Assembly (NCBI GenBank): GCA_964017065.1
Contig: OZ024788.1
Location: 3,302,887 to 3,366,886 of the forward strand
Source: Haliclona indistincta
Taxonomy: Eukaryota > Porifera > Demospongiae > Haplosclerida > Chalinidae
DNA: 64,000 nucleotides
Reading direction: 5' to 3'
This document shows, in pieces, positions 44,361 through 54,574 of this stretch (position 1 is its first letter; the number at the start of each line of letters is the position of its first letter). Both the position numbers and the translations under genes were made by a program. Under the pieces are notes generated by a model. That model had not been told where the DNA came from. It saw nothing but the letters and a program-made list of their open reading frames with translations, and searched no databases.

Positions 44361-45056
44361 TAAAACTTAATTTTTATTAATTGCATAGTCAGCAATTTCC
44401 GTTCGTAAATTCGTCATGCCTTACAGGAAAGAGGACGCTTTGCAGTTTGGCGCCGTTGTGCTTCCTTGTAGAGCTAACTGGTGGGAGTTGCATGCAAGTG
44501 TTTTTGTTAGCAGCGCCAGCTGCGGCTTAGCAATAAATCACAAAGACGGAGTTAAGTACGAAGATTGATACTATTCGTCAGCGTCTTCCTTTGTATCACA
44601 GTTCCGTCTCTGGGAAAGATCAGCGCTTATAATTATCACTACTTTATAGGGACATGAACAGCTCTTGAAACATACAGTCGCTAACTCAGTCGAGTCGCCA
44701 ACAGACCGGAAGTCAATTGAAGCCCATACAAATTTATTTTTTGATGACGCCCACTTTCGCACAGCTATGGCGGTGATGTGGAGTGGCTTTAGCAATGCAT
44801 AACTTCTGACACATTGATTGTTACCCTGGGCGCGTAGGCGCCAGAGGGTTATGCGTTTCCGTCCGTCTATATGTGTATATATATATATGTGTGTCGTCAA
44901 AAAACACGCTTGTTTACGTCTCACCGCTTGAAATTCACCACAAAATTGCACTGTGCTGCCTGTTTACTGAATTTATAGTCCTGCGAAGACCTTTACAGCG
45001 TCCTGAGAATCTTGATAGAGCGGTCAATCGATGGTTTTCTAATACCGCTATGGCCT
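44361..45056. other. Intergenic, no gene seen
   Basis: GTCGAGTCGCCAAC at 44692 and TTTTTTGATGACG at 44740 recur inverted at 47550-47600, suggesting ends of one dispersed element around the 46292 ORF. Confidence 0.4.
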
Positions 45057-45062
45057 TGTAAG

Positions 45063-45655
45063 AGGGGATCGGCTAAGTTCACCCCATTCCAAACGGTTAC
45101 GTCATCTCGCCCCACCCTCCAATAATTATTATCAGTATATACACATACTGCAGCTACAGTAACGACCAAACCCTAAACCCTAAACCTTAAAAACCTTCTC
45201 CTAACTGCGCAAAGTCGGGAGGGACGTCCTAACCCGGGCCTTCGGCCCTTGGTAACCCTAAGGATCGTCGGTAGGGTCGTCCTAAACCGGGCCTTCGGCC
45301 CTTGGTACCAAAGGATCGTCGGGAGGGTCGTTCTAAACTCTAAACAGGGTCTAGTGCTCTCACTAAGCCTAAGGATCGTCGAGAAAGTAGACTTGTGGCT
45401 AACATTGGCTGGCAAAAAAAATTAAAAACTATGGCTCAAGCAGGATTCGAACCTACACACTACCAGCACCTCCAACCCCACTGCTTTCACCACTGGACTA
45501 CCGCTGCAACACTGACCGGCTTACTTTATTTCACCTTACTTATAGAGCGGTAAATGCGTGGGCAATATAGATAGATAATTTATTGTTATAATATTATTCA
45601 TTACTGTGACGTATTAACATCCTGTTTGGAATGGGGTGAACTAAGCCAATCCCCT
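45063..45655. mobile_element. TIR element carrying telomere-like and tRNA-like segments
   Basis: TIRs AGGGGATCGGCTAAGTTCAC and its inverse GTGAACTAAGCCAATCCCCT, flanked by TGTAAG on both sides (45057-45062, 45656-45661). Inside are three CCCTAAA-like units (45168-45190), ~50-60-bp tandem units with GGGCCTTCGGCCC hairpins (45208-45390), and a tRNA-like segment at 45432-45508. Non-autonomous. Confidence 0.8.
45432..45508 (-). other. tRNA-like (SINE-type) sequence with A and B boxes
   Basis: The minus strand has an A box TAGTCCAGTGG (45500-45490) and a perfect B box GGTTCGAATCC (45453-45443), the latter within a paired T arm (GTAGG/CCTGC). The acceptor ends do not pair and no standard anticodon arm is evident, so it is not a functional tRNA; a tRNA-derived SINE head or tRNA pseudogene. 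Confidence 0.5.
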
Positions 45656-45727
45656 TGTAAGAGCACTATACGGCATTGTGGGTGTATCGCCCAACCTCCT
45701 GTCCTGAATCACGTGTACGCACTGATA

Positions 45728-45795
45728 ATGTCCAGAAGAACGAGAAAGCCATCGTTAAAGGCTCTTGCGGCCTTGGAATCTGAAGAAATCGTCAA
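45728..45795 (+). CDS. Possible short first exon
   Basis: ATG at 45728 opens MSRRTRKPSLKALAALESEE and reaches a good donor (GTAAGTAG at 45796). It does not join in phase to the 46292 ORF through the obvious acceptor, so its partner exon is unknown. Weak call. Confidence 0.2.
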
Positions 45796-46291
45796 GTAAG
45801 TAGAGTGCCATAGTTTTTTCTGGGGCCTTGACATACCATTTAAAGAATACAGAACATCACAGCGCACAGGGTATGTGTTCTAAGAACTCTAGTATTCTAT
45901 TTATTTTTGGAATGCATAATCATCATATATTCTTTTATCTATTCTCCAAGTTGCGCGTTCGTGACTTGTACACACCGTGGTAAATATCAACAAACGCGAA
46001 AATCGACCGTCTGCCTAAAGTCCGTCAGGAAATTGTTTGCGCTGGACAAATCTTTACAATTTTTTGGTTATAGCTAGTTCAATTGTAGATGTAATGTTAG
46101 TAAAAATCTGGAGTTGTTCCCGAGCACACAGAAAAAATTATAGCACCGCACGTGTTCATGTATTCATGGAGTATTGAATAGGCACCCATACTAAGGTAAC
46201 GTTGTGGTCCAGCTACGATAACATTACTTTTGAACCAATTAGCATAGTATACAGTGTATTGTTTGTGTATGTAGGGTCTTGGGTAGAAATC

Positions 46292-47011
46292 ATGTCTGTG
46301 AGTACTCGAAGCAAGCGGCGATTGTCCTATGGTCAGGCCGGCGCCAGTGTCGATCAGGAAGATTGTGATCCAGCATTAGTATGTGCACTTTGTAAAGAAA
46401 CACACCAGTATACGAGCACTGTCCACTCATGGCAAAGCACTCAAGCCCGAAGTGTTGTGAGTGAGTATGGTATCACCCAAAATGATACAGTATGTCGTCC
46501 TTGTCGGGATGATATACGTAGAGTAGTGGCAAATCCTGATTTGAAACCTAGGTGGAGAAAAGAGCAAGAAAAAAAGTGTTGTGTTAAAGATTGTGCTGAC
46601 ACATGTCATGTGGTGCACAGTAAACTCATTGACAGTGACAACGCAAAGAATCTTTTAGAAAGTACAACCCTTCAGTTCGAAAACAATAGCATACCTTTCC
46701 CAACTCCGCTATGCTCTCAGCACTACCATATAGCATACAGCGCAATTCAACCAAGGCAAATATTTTGCCCAACATGCGGAATTTCGCTAAGGCATGCAAT
46801 TACACGGCAATGCCCAAATGCAGATTTAATTAAAGAGCACCTAACAACTGATTTTAATGGCACGCTTCTGCCAGAGGACAAGGTATGCTTCACATGCTAC
46901 AAGGCCCATCTTACTATTTTACAAGAAGAGAAGAAAATAAGCCGAGATGGTGACCTACAGTTATTAATTGAAGAAGTACAACAGCATACACGTACGTACC
47001 TCATTTCTTGA
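46292..47011 (+). CDS. Cys-rich putative zinc-binding protein, possibly transposon-encoded
   Basis: About 239 residues from ATG 46292 (MSVSTRSKRRLSYGQ). The frame is open further upstream, but the hydrophobic lead-in is unlikely to be coding. Paired Cys/His run through it: CALCKE, CRPCRDD, CCVKDC..CHVVH, CSQHYH, CPTCG, CFTCYKAH, a pattern of several zinc-binding knuckles. The frame ends at TGA 47009. In the next frame the acidic end FLDSLLSEDEVSIAGESEEE..DSDTIF then TAA (47090) follows at once, so a one-base slip in ACACGTACGTACC probably truncates it. The repeat GTCAGGAAATTGTTTGCGCTG stands on both sides (46023, 47193). A transposon-associated or host regulator; family not recognised. Confidence 0.45.
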   Translation: MSVSTRSKRRLSYGQAGASVDQEDCDPALVCALCKETHQYTSTVHSWQSTQARSVVSEYGITQNDTVCRPCRDDIRRVVANPDLKPRWRKEQEKKCCVKDCADTCHVVHSKLIDSDNAKNLLESTTLQFENNSIPFPTPLCSQHYHIAYSAIQPRQIFCPTCGISLRHAITRQCPNADLIKEHLTTDFNGTLLPEDKVCFTCYKAHLTILQEEKKISRDGDLQLLIEEVQQHTRTYLIS

Positions 47012-47189
47012 TTCTCTACTGTCTGAAGATGAAGTAAGCATTGCTGGTGAGAGTGAAGAAGAGAATATTGACTCAGACACTATATTTTAACTAAAGTAAA
47101 CTATTGTATCCACTTTTCGTGTTTTGTATCCGCTGTTTGTATCTATTTTAAATCTACTTTGTATTAATAACAACACTATAAGCACCTAC

Positions 47190-47676
47190 ACTAGTCGTCA
47201 GGAAATTGTTTGCGCTGTAGATTTTACGTTCAAAGTACATTCAACATATGCATTAATGTTGTGAGTAATACTTACTTGAAACTTGAGTTGTTCTGAAGTA
47301 TCCTCTGGAAGCTGTCGAGCTGACAACCCCCTCCTGTGATCCGCCATTTTTCACGCTATCGCTTTGAAAACGGTGAAACGGCCGACCATCAATCAGCAGC
47401 AGTACATAAACCACTCAAGACGATAGAAGAGTATTTGGAGAACGCACTAAAACCTTATCTAAGACGATTCTTTACTTCTGAAGAGCAGGGCAGGTCCTTG
47501 TTCATAGACAACGAAACGGCCATTACACAGCGGAACTGAGCACAACAAATGACGTCATCAAAAAAATTCACGTGACTTCTGCCGTTGGCGACTCGACTGA
47601 ACTGGAAAGTCCTTTTTCTCTCGGTATACGGATTGCCGATTATTGATACCGGACGAAGTTTGATCAATTACTCTAT
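47190..47676. other. Repeat-flanked region with short open frame
   Basis: A 67-codon frame at 47336-47539 (TIEEYLENALKPYLRRFF) could be a remnant of the same element as the Cys-rich ORF. Sequence at 47550-47600 is an inverted match to 44690-44760. No firm gene. Confidence 0.3.
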
Positions 47677-47782
47677 GTGTTTAGGAGGACGCAGTCCGAT
47701 GAAGTAGTTGACAGTTGTAAATAACTAGAGGTATCTGTGTTTAGGAGGACGCAGTCCGATGAAGTAATCGACGATTGTAAAG
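47677..47782. repeat. Direct duplication, ~62-bp unit
   Basis: GTGTTTAGGAGGACGCAGTC..GATGAAGTA occurs at 47678 and 47739, immediately before element copy 3. Confidence 0.85.
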
Positions 47783-47788
47783 GTATAT

Positions 47789-49013
47789 ATTAGGGAGGCA
47801 CGGTAGTGCCTCCCTATGTAGGGTTGAACGAGAAAACAAGATGGCGGCTACATACAATGTATTAGCGTTCAAACGCTGATATTTCGCCTTGTGATGAATT
47901 TTATACGTCCAAAGACACTTAAACCTGCTATCTGGCGTTGCCCCATCTTACAGTAGCAAGGAGATTACTCGAGATTGTTACTAAAGTGACGAACCTGGAA
48001 ACGGTGAAAATCGAGTTTCGTCATCTTCGTTTTCTTCTTCTTCTTCTTCTTTCTTCTTTCTTCAACTCGCCTAGCGCCTTTACGCGAGCAGTGCCGAGAC
48101 TAAAACACCCACAAACAGTCGTGAAATTCTCCTGGCATGTGCCTTTTGAACTTAGTTTTTAGCGAAACGGCAATATAAATTCCGCGATTTCTCGATCGTG
48201 ATCCATTGTCAGCTAAGTGTTAGACGCCATTAATAATTATAGTGATTGCGCAATACGCACGTGACCAAGCTGTGGTTAGCGCACGTGACCAAGCACAAGC
48301 TTGAGTATCGCCATGCACGCCGTATAGATCACGGAGAACACATATTTGTCTGGAGTCTTCGAAGAGCGGTAAGCTAGCAAGCGCAGAATCACCAATCTGC
48401 CTTGCCAGATAATTATAACCGCCGTAAACAAGTGTGGGCGGGGCTCGTATGCACTGATGTCTTCATGCATGCGTATGCGAGCTGATATCTGCATTATAAT
48501 AGCTACAAGTTTAAAATTGTTAATATTTAAGAAAAGCCATCAGCAACAGGAAAACCAATGGTGGAAACAAAGATGGCACAGTAATTGCATGATATTGAAC
48601 TGCACTTCACTGAAAAAGAAAAAAGGACACAAACAAGAAAATTAAAAAGATTTCTATCGAAATCAAAAGGATGTAGGGTTGTGAAATCTACCACTGGTCA
48701 ACAATGTAAACTAACAAGGAGCAAGCATGGAATGGTAACACGATTGACTTGCTAACAGACCATAGATCCCTACATCAGTGGCTGTACATAAGCTGTCACA
48801 AGCTGAATGCACGTCAGGTGTCAGTCAACTGCAAATAGCCGAACTAGCTATAGCCAACCACAGCAGCCACTGATGTAGGGATCTATGGTCTGTTAGCAAG
48901 TCAATCGTGTTACCATTCCATGCTTGCTCCTTGTTAGTTTACATTGTTGACCAGTGGTAGATTTCACAACCCTACATCCTTTTGATTTCGATAGAAATCT
49001 TTTTAATTTTCTT
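47789..49013 (+). mobile_element. Hairpin-ended non-autonomous element, copy 3
   Basis: Palindromic left end AGGGAGGCACGGTAGTGCCTCCCT (47792-47815); body as in copy 2; hairpin arms about 48638-48784 and 48865-49013. Both arms carry the same change relative to copies 1 and 2 (AAGGAGCAAGC left, GCTTGCTCCTT right, where the others have AACAAGC/GCTTGTT), so the arms stay matched. The palindromic end also shows paired changes (GGCAC/GTGCC versus GACAC/GTGTC). Confidence 0.82.
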
Positions 49014-49064
49014 TAGAAGGAGGATTCCGTATTTGTCAGTTGCACGTCGTCGCAGCAAGCCGCT

Positions 49065-49185
49065 GATGTAGGGATACTTGGGACTTTTACAAGCATCATC
49101 CCATCTTGTTCCTTTCCTTTTTTAAGAGTCATCCCTACACTTTTCAGTTTTTTTATTAAAGCTTTTTTACTTTACTTTACAGAGC
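49065..49185. repeat. Dispersed repeat, inverted copy of 43631-43735
   Basis: CAAGCATCATCCCATCTTGT..CCTTTCCTTTTTTAAGAG matches the reverse complement of 43631-43735. It is bounded by GATGTAGGGAT and ATCCCTACAC, so it is probably a short TIR element of its own. Confidence 0.65.
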
Positions 49186-49189
49186 ATGC

Positions 49190-50193
49190 ATGCTGCTCAG
49201 AGTATTTAAACTAGTACTTTTGGCATATTGGTTTGAAAATTACACAAAAACATCAACAGCAACAATAAAATAAATAACATAAAACCAAACAGGCATAGCA
49301 AATGCATCTTGAACTGAACTGAAAATCAAAACTCTCACAGATTAGAGTCACTCAGTAGAGTTCTTATGAAGAAGTAACCCGGCTGATACCACTGCAGAAG
49401 CTACAGCATAGCTGGTGCAGCAACAGCAGTGGGAGTGAACTATTAGGTAGTAGCAGCATTGCTAGTACTGCATGATCACCATTAATACTTGTAGTTGATG
49501 CATTTTTCAGTAAGCAAGTTTGATTGACATAATTGCAATATAGTATTGTGTACCACATACCACACATTGTAGCAATGCTTCCAATAAAACTGCCATTTGG
49601 AATCAGAGCCAATTATGAACTACATGCTCGAAAAATCATTGATCCATGTTACTCTCATGCTCTTGTTTATACATGTATATACTTTGCAGCTGCTATCATG
49701 ACATGCTCGAAAGTCATTGATCCATGTTACTCTCATGCTCTTGTTTATACATGTATATACTTTGCAGCTGCTATCATGACATGCTCGAAAATCATTGATC
49801 CATGTTACTCTCATGCTCTTGTTTATACATGTATATACTTTGCAGCTGCTATCATGACATGCTCGAAAATCATTGATCCATGTTACTCTCATGCTCTTGT
49901 TTATACATGTATATACTTTGCAGCTGCTATCATGATGATGACATGCAGTTGTGTACTCGACATAAATGGAAATGTATGCCATTATATGACGCACATCATT
50001 GATTTTCACGATAGCATGTCCAAATAAGATAAATTTTGATAAACTAGGTATTCAAAGAATTGCATAATCTAGTCTTGATTACCAACTATTACAACATTTA
50101 GGGCAAACTTGCGCATGCAGCACTCATGCACTACAAATGTATTTAAGCAGAAAGACATTCAGAGTCTAGCAAGATCAACAAGCTCTTGTCAAT
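49190..50193 (+). promoter_or_regulatory. 5' flank of array gene A2
   Basis: Homologous to the flank of A1 (15260-16050). The last 90 bp are nearly identical, with TATTTAAG at 50140 and TTCAGAGTCTAG about 18 bp further on. It differs by a fourfold tandem repeat at 49622-49935. Confidence 0.5.
49622..49935. repeat. 78-bp tandem repeat, four units
   Basis: Units start at ACATGCTCGAAA (49622, 49701, 49779, 49857), each with CATTGATCCATGTTACTCTC and TTTGCAGCTGCTATCATG. The unit length is a multiple of three, so both strands look open. The A1 flank has a single unit (about 15680-15765). Confidence 0.95.
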
Positions 50194-53100
50194 ATGACGC
50201 TTTTCAACTTTTTACTGTTGTTAATAGCACTACCAAGTGTTACTTTTTGCTCCCATAATACAGGCCAAAAATTGATTTATGTGACTGGTACGCAATCATG
50301 CTTGGAGAGAGGGAATTTCATCTACTGCTTCTCTCTCAACCTGGCCCTCAAAAAAGCTCAGCACTACAACCACTCCATCACCATCTTCCTCCAACCAGGA
50401 CAACACCAGCTGCACAATGGCAGTGAGACTCAGCTCAGGAACATGTCCCAGCTAGCCATTGTGGGTAATGCCAGTCAAGGTGAGCCTGTAGTCATCACGT
50501 GTCAGCCATTGGCTGGTCTAGCATTCCTCTGGTCAACCAATATCAAAATAAGTAACTTGAGTTTGATTAACTGTGGAAAGATACAAAGCGAACACGATAA
50601 TGATTGTAACCCGATCCAAGTAGCAATATTGTTTACTGGCTGCTCCTCAATAGAATTGAGCAATCTTCACGTTAATGAGTCTAGTGGCACTGGTGTTGCT
50701 GTTTATAATGCAATGGACAAAGTTAGCATTGACTCGTGTCAGTTCATGTATGGAGGAGGAGGAGGGTTAGTGATAGAGGCTAGCGAGGCCACCTCACAAT
50801 CATTCTGTACTATAACTAACTCCACCTTCACTCACAACACTGCTAGTAGTGCAGCTGCTGGCCAGTGGATCAACCCGTGTGGCAGTACCACTAGAGGAGG
50901 AGGCATCTCAGTGGTGCTCAGAGGAGAAGCAACCAACAACACTGTACAACTGGTCAATAGTGTACGTCTGAACAACAACAAAGCACAGTTTGGAGGTGGT
51001 TTGTTTCTAGGCTTCTATGACAATGCCAGTGGTAATACTGTTACTGTAGACAATGCTGAGGTGACAGAGAATGAGGTGTTGATAGAGAAGGCTAGTTCAG
51101 CCAGTGGTGGAGGTATCTTTATTGGCTTTGCTGCTTCTGAAACAAGTGGTCTCTTTAGCAATGTAGTTACTATTAATAGAAGCAGGATTATCTCGAATGA
51201 AGCCGATATTGGTGGTGGCATTTCAGTACAACTATTGCACAATGCTCATGAATGTTCAACTGATAGTAACAAAATAATCATTGAGAATAGTACATTTGAC
51301 AGCAATACTGCATTTCAAGGATCATCGGCTTACTTGTCACAGAGGAGTAAGTGTAACCAACCTCTTCTCAACACCACAGTATGCAACAGTAGCTTCACTA
51401 GTGGTCATTGCGGTACTATCTTAAAAAATAACCATGGTTTTCGTTGTTCAGGAAATCTTTTAGTTGAATTCATGCCAAACGTTGAATTCCAAGGTGCTGT
51501 GATATTTATTGGTGATAAAAGAAACAGCTTTATATCAGCTCTGAGTCTTCGTTCCTCATCCATTGAACTCTCATCATCTGCTCAGTTACAGTTTATCAAC
51601 AACATTGCTTATAATGGAGCTGGTATCCACCTGGTGGGTTCTAGCTCTATCATTCTGAATACTGGCTCTACTCTCTTGTTCAAGCACAATACAGCTTCAG
51701 GTCAGGGTGGTGCCATCTATGCCGATACTTGTACACTGAGTCAAACTGGATTATGTGTTTTCAAGCACATCAACTCATCACTCCATCCTGATGACTGGGG
51801 AGTGAACATTACCTTCATTGATAACCGAATATTCTGGTCTCATCTAGCTCTCAGTAATGCAATATATGTCAACTCAGTACAATCTTTTTTAAACAATACG
51901 TTTTGTTGGAACGGATGGTTTTATTTTAATAGTTTCGGAGTTAGTGAATACTGTATTTGTCAACTAAGATCTGGTCCTGTATACATGTATTATGTGAACA
52001 GCAGCCAACTTGACTACACAATTTGTTCTGGTGATTTTCTTTATAAACATTGGTTTTTTGAGATGCATGATGCTTGGGGCAATTTCGTACTTGATTCACA
52101 TTATCGAGAAAAAATTCTGTTGGAGTTTGTTAATGGTCCAGCATTTACATATTATAACATGCCTAGTACACTATCATCTATAATACTGGCCGATCCTTCT
52201 TATTACGATCATACCAACCAAACCTCCCTCTTGTATATTCACCCACTTCAGTTTCCTAGACTTGCTGTCATAATACATTTCAAGCGATGCAGTGATCATT
52301 ACTGTAGATGCTTTGAACAAACACATGCATCATCAAATGGTTCATATTATTATGGAGTAAATACCTGTCGGTCACCTGGTAAAGATGGAGATTGCCCTTC
52401 TTCATACATATATGCTTATCCTAACAATTCATGTGTTCAAGGCAGAGAAGGAACACTGTGTGGTAACTGTAGTGAGGGATATGCTGTAGCCATTAATGAT
52501 CCTGACCTCTCTTGTATCAAATGCAACTATCAATATGGAGTGGCTATATTCTTATTACTGCAACTAGTACCAGTTCTGATTATGTTAACACTGTTGGCAT
52601 TTCTTCACATCAAAATTACTGATGGTAGTCTCATTGGGTTTGTACTGTTCAGTCAAATGGTGACACTGCAATTCCCAGGACAGGGATATTCATCTTTGTT
52701 GCCAAGTAAATTGTATGGTTACTACAATGAGAATGACATAACAATGGCAGAATATTATCACGAGTACTTTTTGAGTATCCCTCTCACAGTGTACAGTATT
52801 TGGAACCTCAATTTTCTCAATCTTGATCCAGTTCCTTTCTGTATCCCTTTCATAAACACAGCAGCTGAAGCTATTCTTCTCCAATACATCACAGCTGCCT
52901 GTCCTCTGGTGTTTATTGTGGTGACCTATACTTGGATCAAGTGCTACGATAATGGCTACAGGCTTGTTGTACACACCACTAGACCAGTCCATCAGCTACT
53001 GGCTCGCTTCTGGCAAAGATTTAAAATACAACCTTCCCTAATTGACACTTATGCCGGCTTGATACTGCTATCATACATGCGCCTTTTAGATACATCAGTT

Positions 53101-53919
53101 AAACTGCTGAAATTCACTTTTGTCATTGATCATGGTGGTAAGCAGGAATATACAGATGTGGTTTATAATTACAGTGTAGCATTTTATTATGATGCTAACT
53201 TGAGCTACTTTGGTTGGCCTCATGCTGCATATGGTGTCCTGGCAATATTGTGTCTACTGGTATTTGTAGTTACTCCAACAATCGTTCTCTTATTCTATCA
53301 TCTCAAATCTTTCCAGCGATGTCTGACAAAATGTAAGTTGGACAGGCCAGGTCTGCACGCACTGGTGGATGCTTATCAGGGCTGTTTGAAAAACAAAGCA
53401 ACCGATAACATTGAGAGACGTTACTTTGCCGGACTCTTTCTTCTCTTTCGTTTCTGCTTTATTGCTACATTGGCTGCTGGAACTATTTCTATAATGTTGA
53501 TGGAACTTGCCTTAAGTTTTGTTTCAGCTGCAATAATTGCTTTGCTACGACCGTATAAAACAACCGTCCATAACCTCATTTGTTTTCTTTCAGTCTTTTA
53601 CTTGCTTGTGTATGCAGGTGTAGGGTTTGTTACTGCATTTATTTCCAATATACTATTGTTTGCTGTGGTTATAAGCTTACAATTTATTCCCTTCTTGGTA
53701 ATCTGTCTTTACTTAATCTATCGTTTGTTCAAGCCCTGCTGTACAAAAATTATTTGCAAAAATAAAACAGCAAGAATCCCTGCCGATGATGACCCACAGG
53801 TTGAAGACCAAACTCCACTTATCGCAGTTTCTGTTACTAGTGTCTCACTCAGTGATTTTGTAGCAGATGATCTGTATGCTGATCGTATACTCCATCCTGA
53901 TGAGTACAAAGAAGATTAA
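50194..53919 (+). CDS. Array gene A2: beta-helix ectodomain, multi-span membrane protein
   Basis: Single exon, 1241 residues, closest to A1: same signal peptide type (FNFLLLLIALPSVTFC), a 6-residue-shorter N-terminus, the A-type variable domain (NNTFCWNGWFYFNSFGVSEYC, CSDHYCRCFEQTHASS) and A-type tail (DQTPLI dileucine, DDLYADRILHPDEYKED). Between ~40 and ~390 it is nearly identical to all paralogues. Differences from A1 concentrate at AASETSGLFS, SNGSYYYGVNTCRS and the third membrane span, where the B-like sequence LNFLNLDPVPFCIPFINTAA replaces the A1 one, a sign of conversion from a B gene. One span is five residues shorter than in A1 (FRFCFIATLAAG). Function unknown, as for A1. Confidence 0.85.
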   Translation: MTLFNFLLLLIALPSVTFCSHNTGQKLIYVTGTQSCLERGNFIYCFSLNLALKKAQHYNHSITIFLQPGQHQLHNGSETQLRNMSQLAIVGNASQGEPVVITCQPLAGLAFLWSTNIKISNLSLINCGKIQSEHDNDCNPIQVAILFTGCSSIELSNLHVNESSGTGVAVYNAMDKVSIDSCQFMYGGGGGLVIEASEATSQSFCTITNSTFTHNTASSAAAGQWINPCGSTTRGGGISVVLRGEATNNTVQLVNSVRLNNNKAQFGGGLFLGFYDNASGNTVTVDNAEVTENEVLIEKASSASGGGIFIGFAASETSGLFSNVVTINRSRIISNEADIGGGISVQLLHNAHECSTDSNKIIIENSTFDSNTAFQGSSAYLSQRSKCNQPLLNTTVCNSSFTSGHCGTILKNNHGFRCSGNLLVEFMPNVEFQGAVIFIGDKRNSFISALSLRSSSIELSSSAQLQFINNIAYNGAGIHLVGSSSIILNTGSTLLFKHNTASGQGGAIYADTCTLSQTGLCVFKHINSSLHPDDWGVNITFIDNRIFWSHLALSNAIYVNSVQSFLNNTFCWNGWFYFNSFGVSEYCICQLRSGPVYMYYVNSSQLDYTICSGDFLYKHWFFEMHDAWGNFVLDSHYREKILLEFVNGPAFTYYNMPSTLSSIILADPSYYDHTNQTSLLYIHPLQFPRLAVIIHFKRCSDHYCRCFEQTHASSNGSYYYGVNTCRSPGKDGDCPSSYIYAYPNNSCVQGREGTLCGNCSEGYAVAINDPDLSCIKCNYQYGVAIFLLLQLVPVLIMLTLLAFLHIKITDGSLIGFVLFSQMVTLQFPGQGYSSLLPSKLYGYYNENDITMAEYYHEYFLSIPLTVYSIWNLNFLNLDPVPFCIPFINTAAEAILLQYITAACPLVFIVVTYTWIKCYDNGYRLVVHTTRPVHQLLARFWQRFKIQPSLIDTYAGLILLSYMRLLDTSVKLLKFTFVIDHGGKQEYTDVVYNYSVAFYYDANLSYFGWPHAAYGVLAILCLLVFVVTPTIVLLFYHLKSFQRCLTKCKLDRPGLHALVDAYQGCLKNKATDNIERRYFAGLFLLFRFCFIATLAAGTISIMLMELALSFVSAAIIALLRPYKTTVHNLICFLSVFYLLVYAGVGFVTAFISNILLFAVVISLQFIPFLVICLYLIYRLFKPCCTKIICKNKTARIPADDDPQVEDQTPLIAVSVTSVSLSDFVADDLYADRILHPDEYKED

Positions 53920-54574
53920 CAGAAGAAAGTCAACACCTATTTTTATGTAGTTTTATGAAACTTGTGTGTGGTGCGTAGCTAATTTTAAAATAATAATTTC
54001 TTTATTTAATTGTCACAGTGGTTATAAAGCTGATAGCTGATTTTATTCAAGTTTTTAAAGTAGTTGTAGAATACTTACAATTGATTTTTTGTTTCGGATA
54101 TGGATAGACATTTTCTCGAAACTTATAATTATTAATTGTTATGAAACTACCGCTTAAGATTACGAACAAGGTGCAGATTGAGTGATTTCGTGTCAGAAAA
54201 GTACTGAATTAATTGTAAACATTGTAAACAATGTTTACAGTGTAAGCCTTTACAGAGGAGGGACTAATAATAGTATCAGAGGTGAATACGTATATTAGTA
54301 GAGCCAAAATACTGGTAGTATTAGAGTACTAGTGCAATCTCAATTAAGGCGTGGCTCATTGCTTTGCAGCACGGGCAATTACACTCGACACTTACAATTT
54401 GCATGCACCAGTACTGACACATATATGCTTAGCTCTCAGTAGTAGTGTTTTACTGTACTAAGAATGGTGCAAATTCCGTTGTGCACATTCAATAGTCTCA
54501 CAATGGGAGGTAGTACATAGATATTGATACTGACAACTTGCCGCCCTCATTCACTAAAGCTGACCTCATTCGTG
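53920..54574. other. A2-B2 intergenic with antisense block U3
   Basis: Only ~650 bp separates A2 and B2, against ~1.34 kb in the other two A-B intervals, because the B relic and one upstream block are absent. The block AAGGCGTGGCTCATTGCTTT..CGACACTTAC (54330-54395) keeps the minus-strand donor at 54395, but the acceptor is changed (ATTTTGGC). Confidence 0.5.

Noticed and set aside
45168..45190. Telomere or chromosome-end call from CCCTAAA units
   Set aside because: Only about three units, inside a transposon-like element, and not the usual animal telomere repeat.
45432..45508. Functional tRNA gene
   Set aside because: The acceptor stem does not pair and no proper anticodon arm is found; only the A/B boxes and T arm are good.
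49622..49935. CRISPR-like array
   Set aside because: Units are contiguous without unique spacers, and the genome is eukaryotic; it is a minisatellite.
49533..50027. Open frames of 130-165 codons on both strands across the 78-bp repeat
   Set aside because: The repeat unit is a multiple of three, so openness on both strands is automatic; the single-unit A1 flank shows no matching protein.
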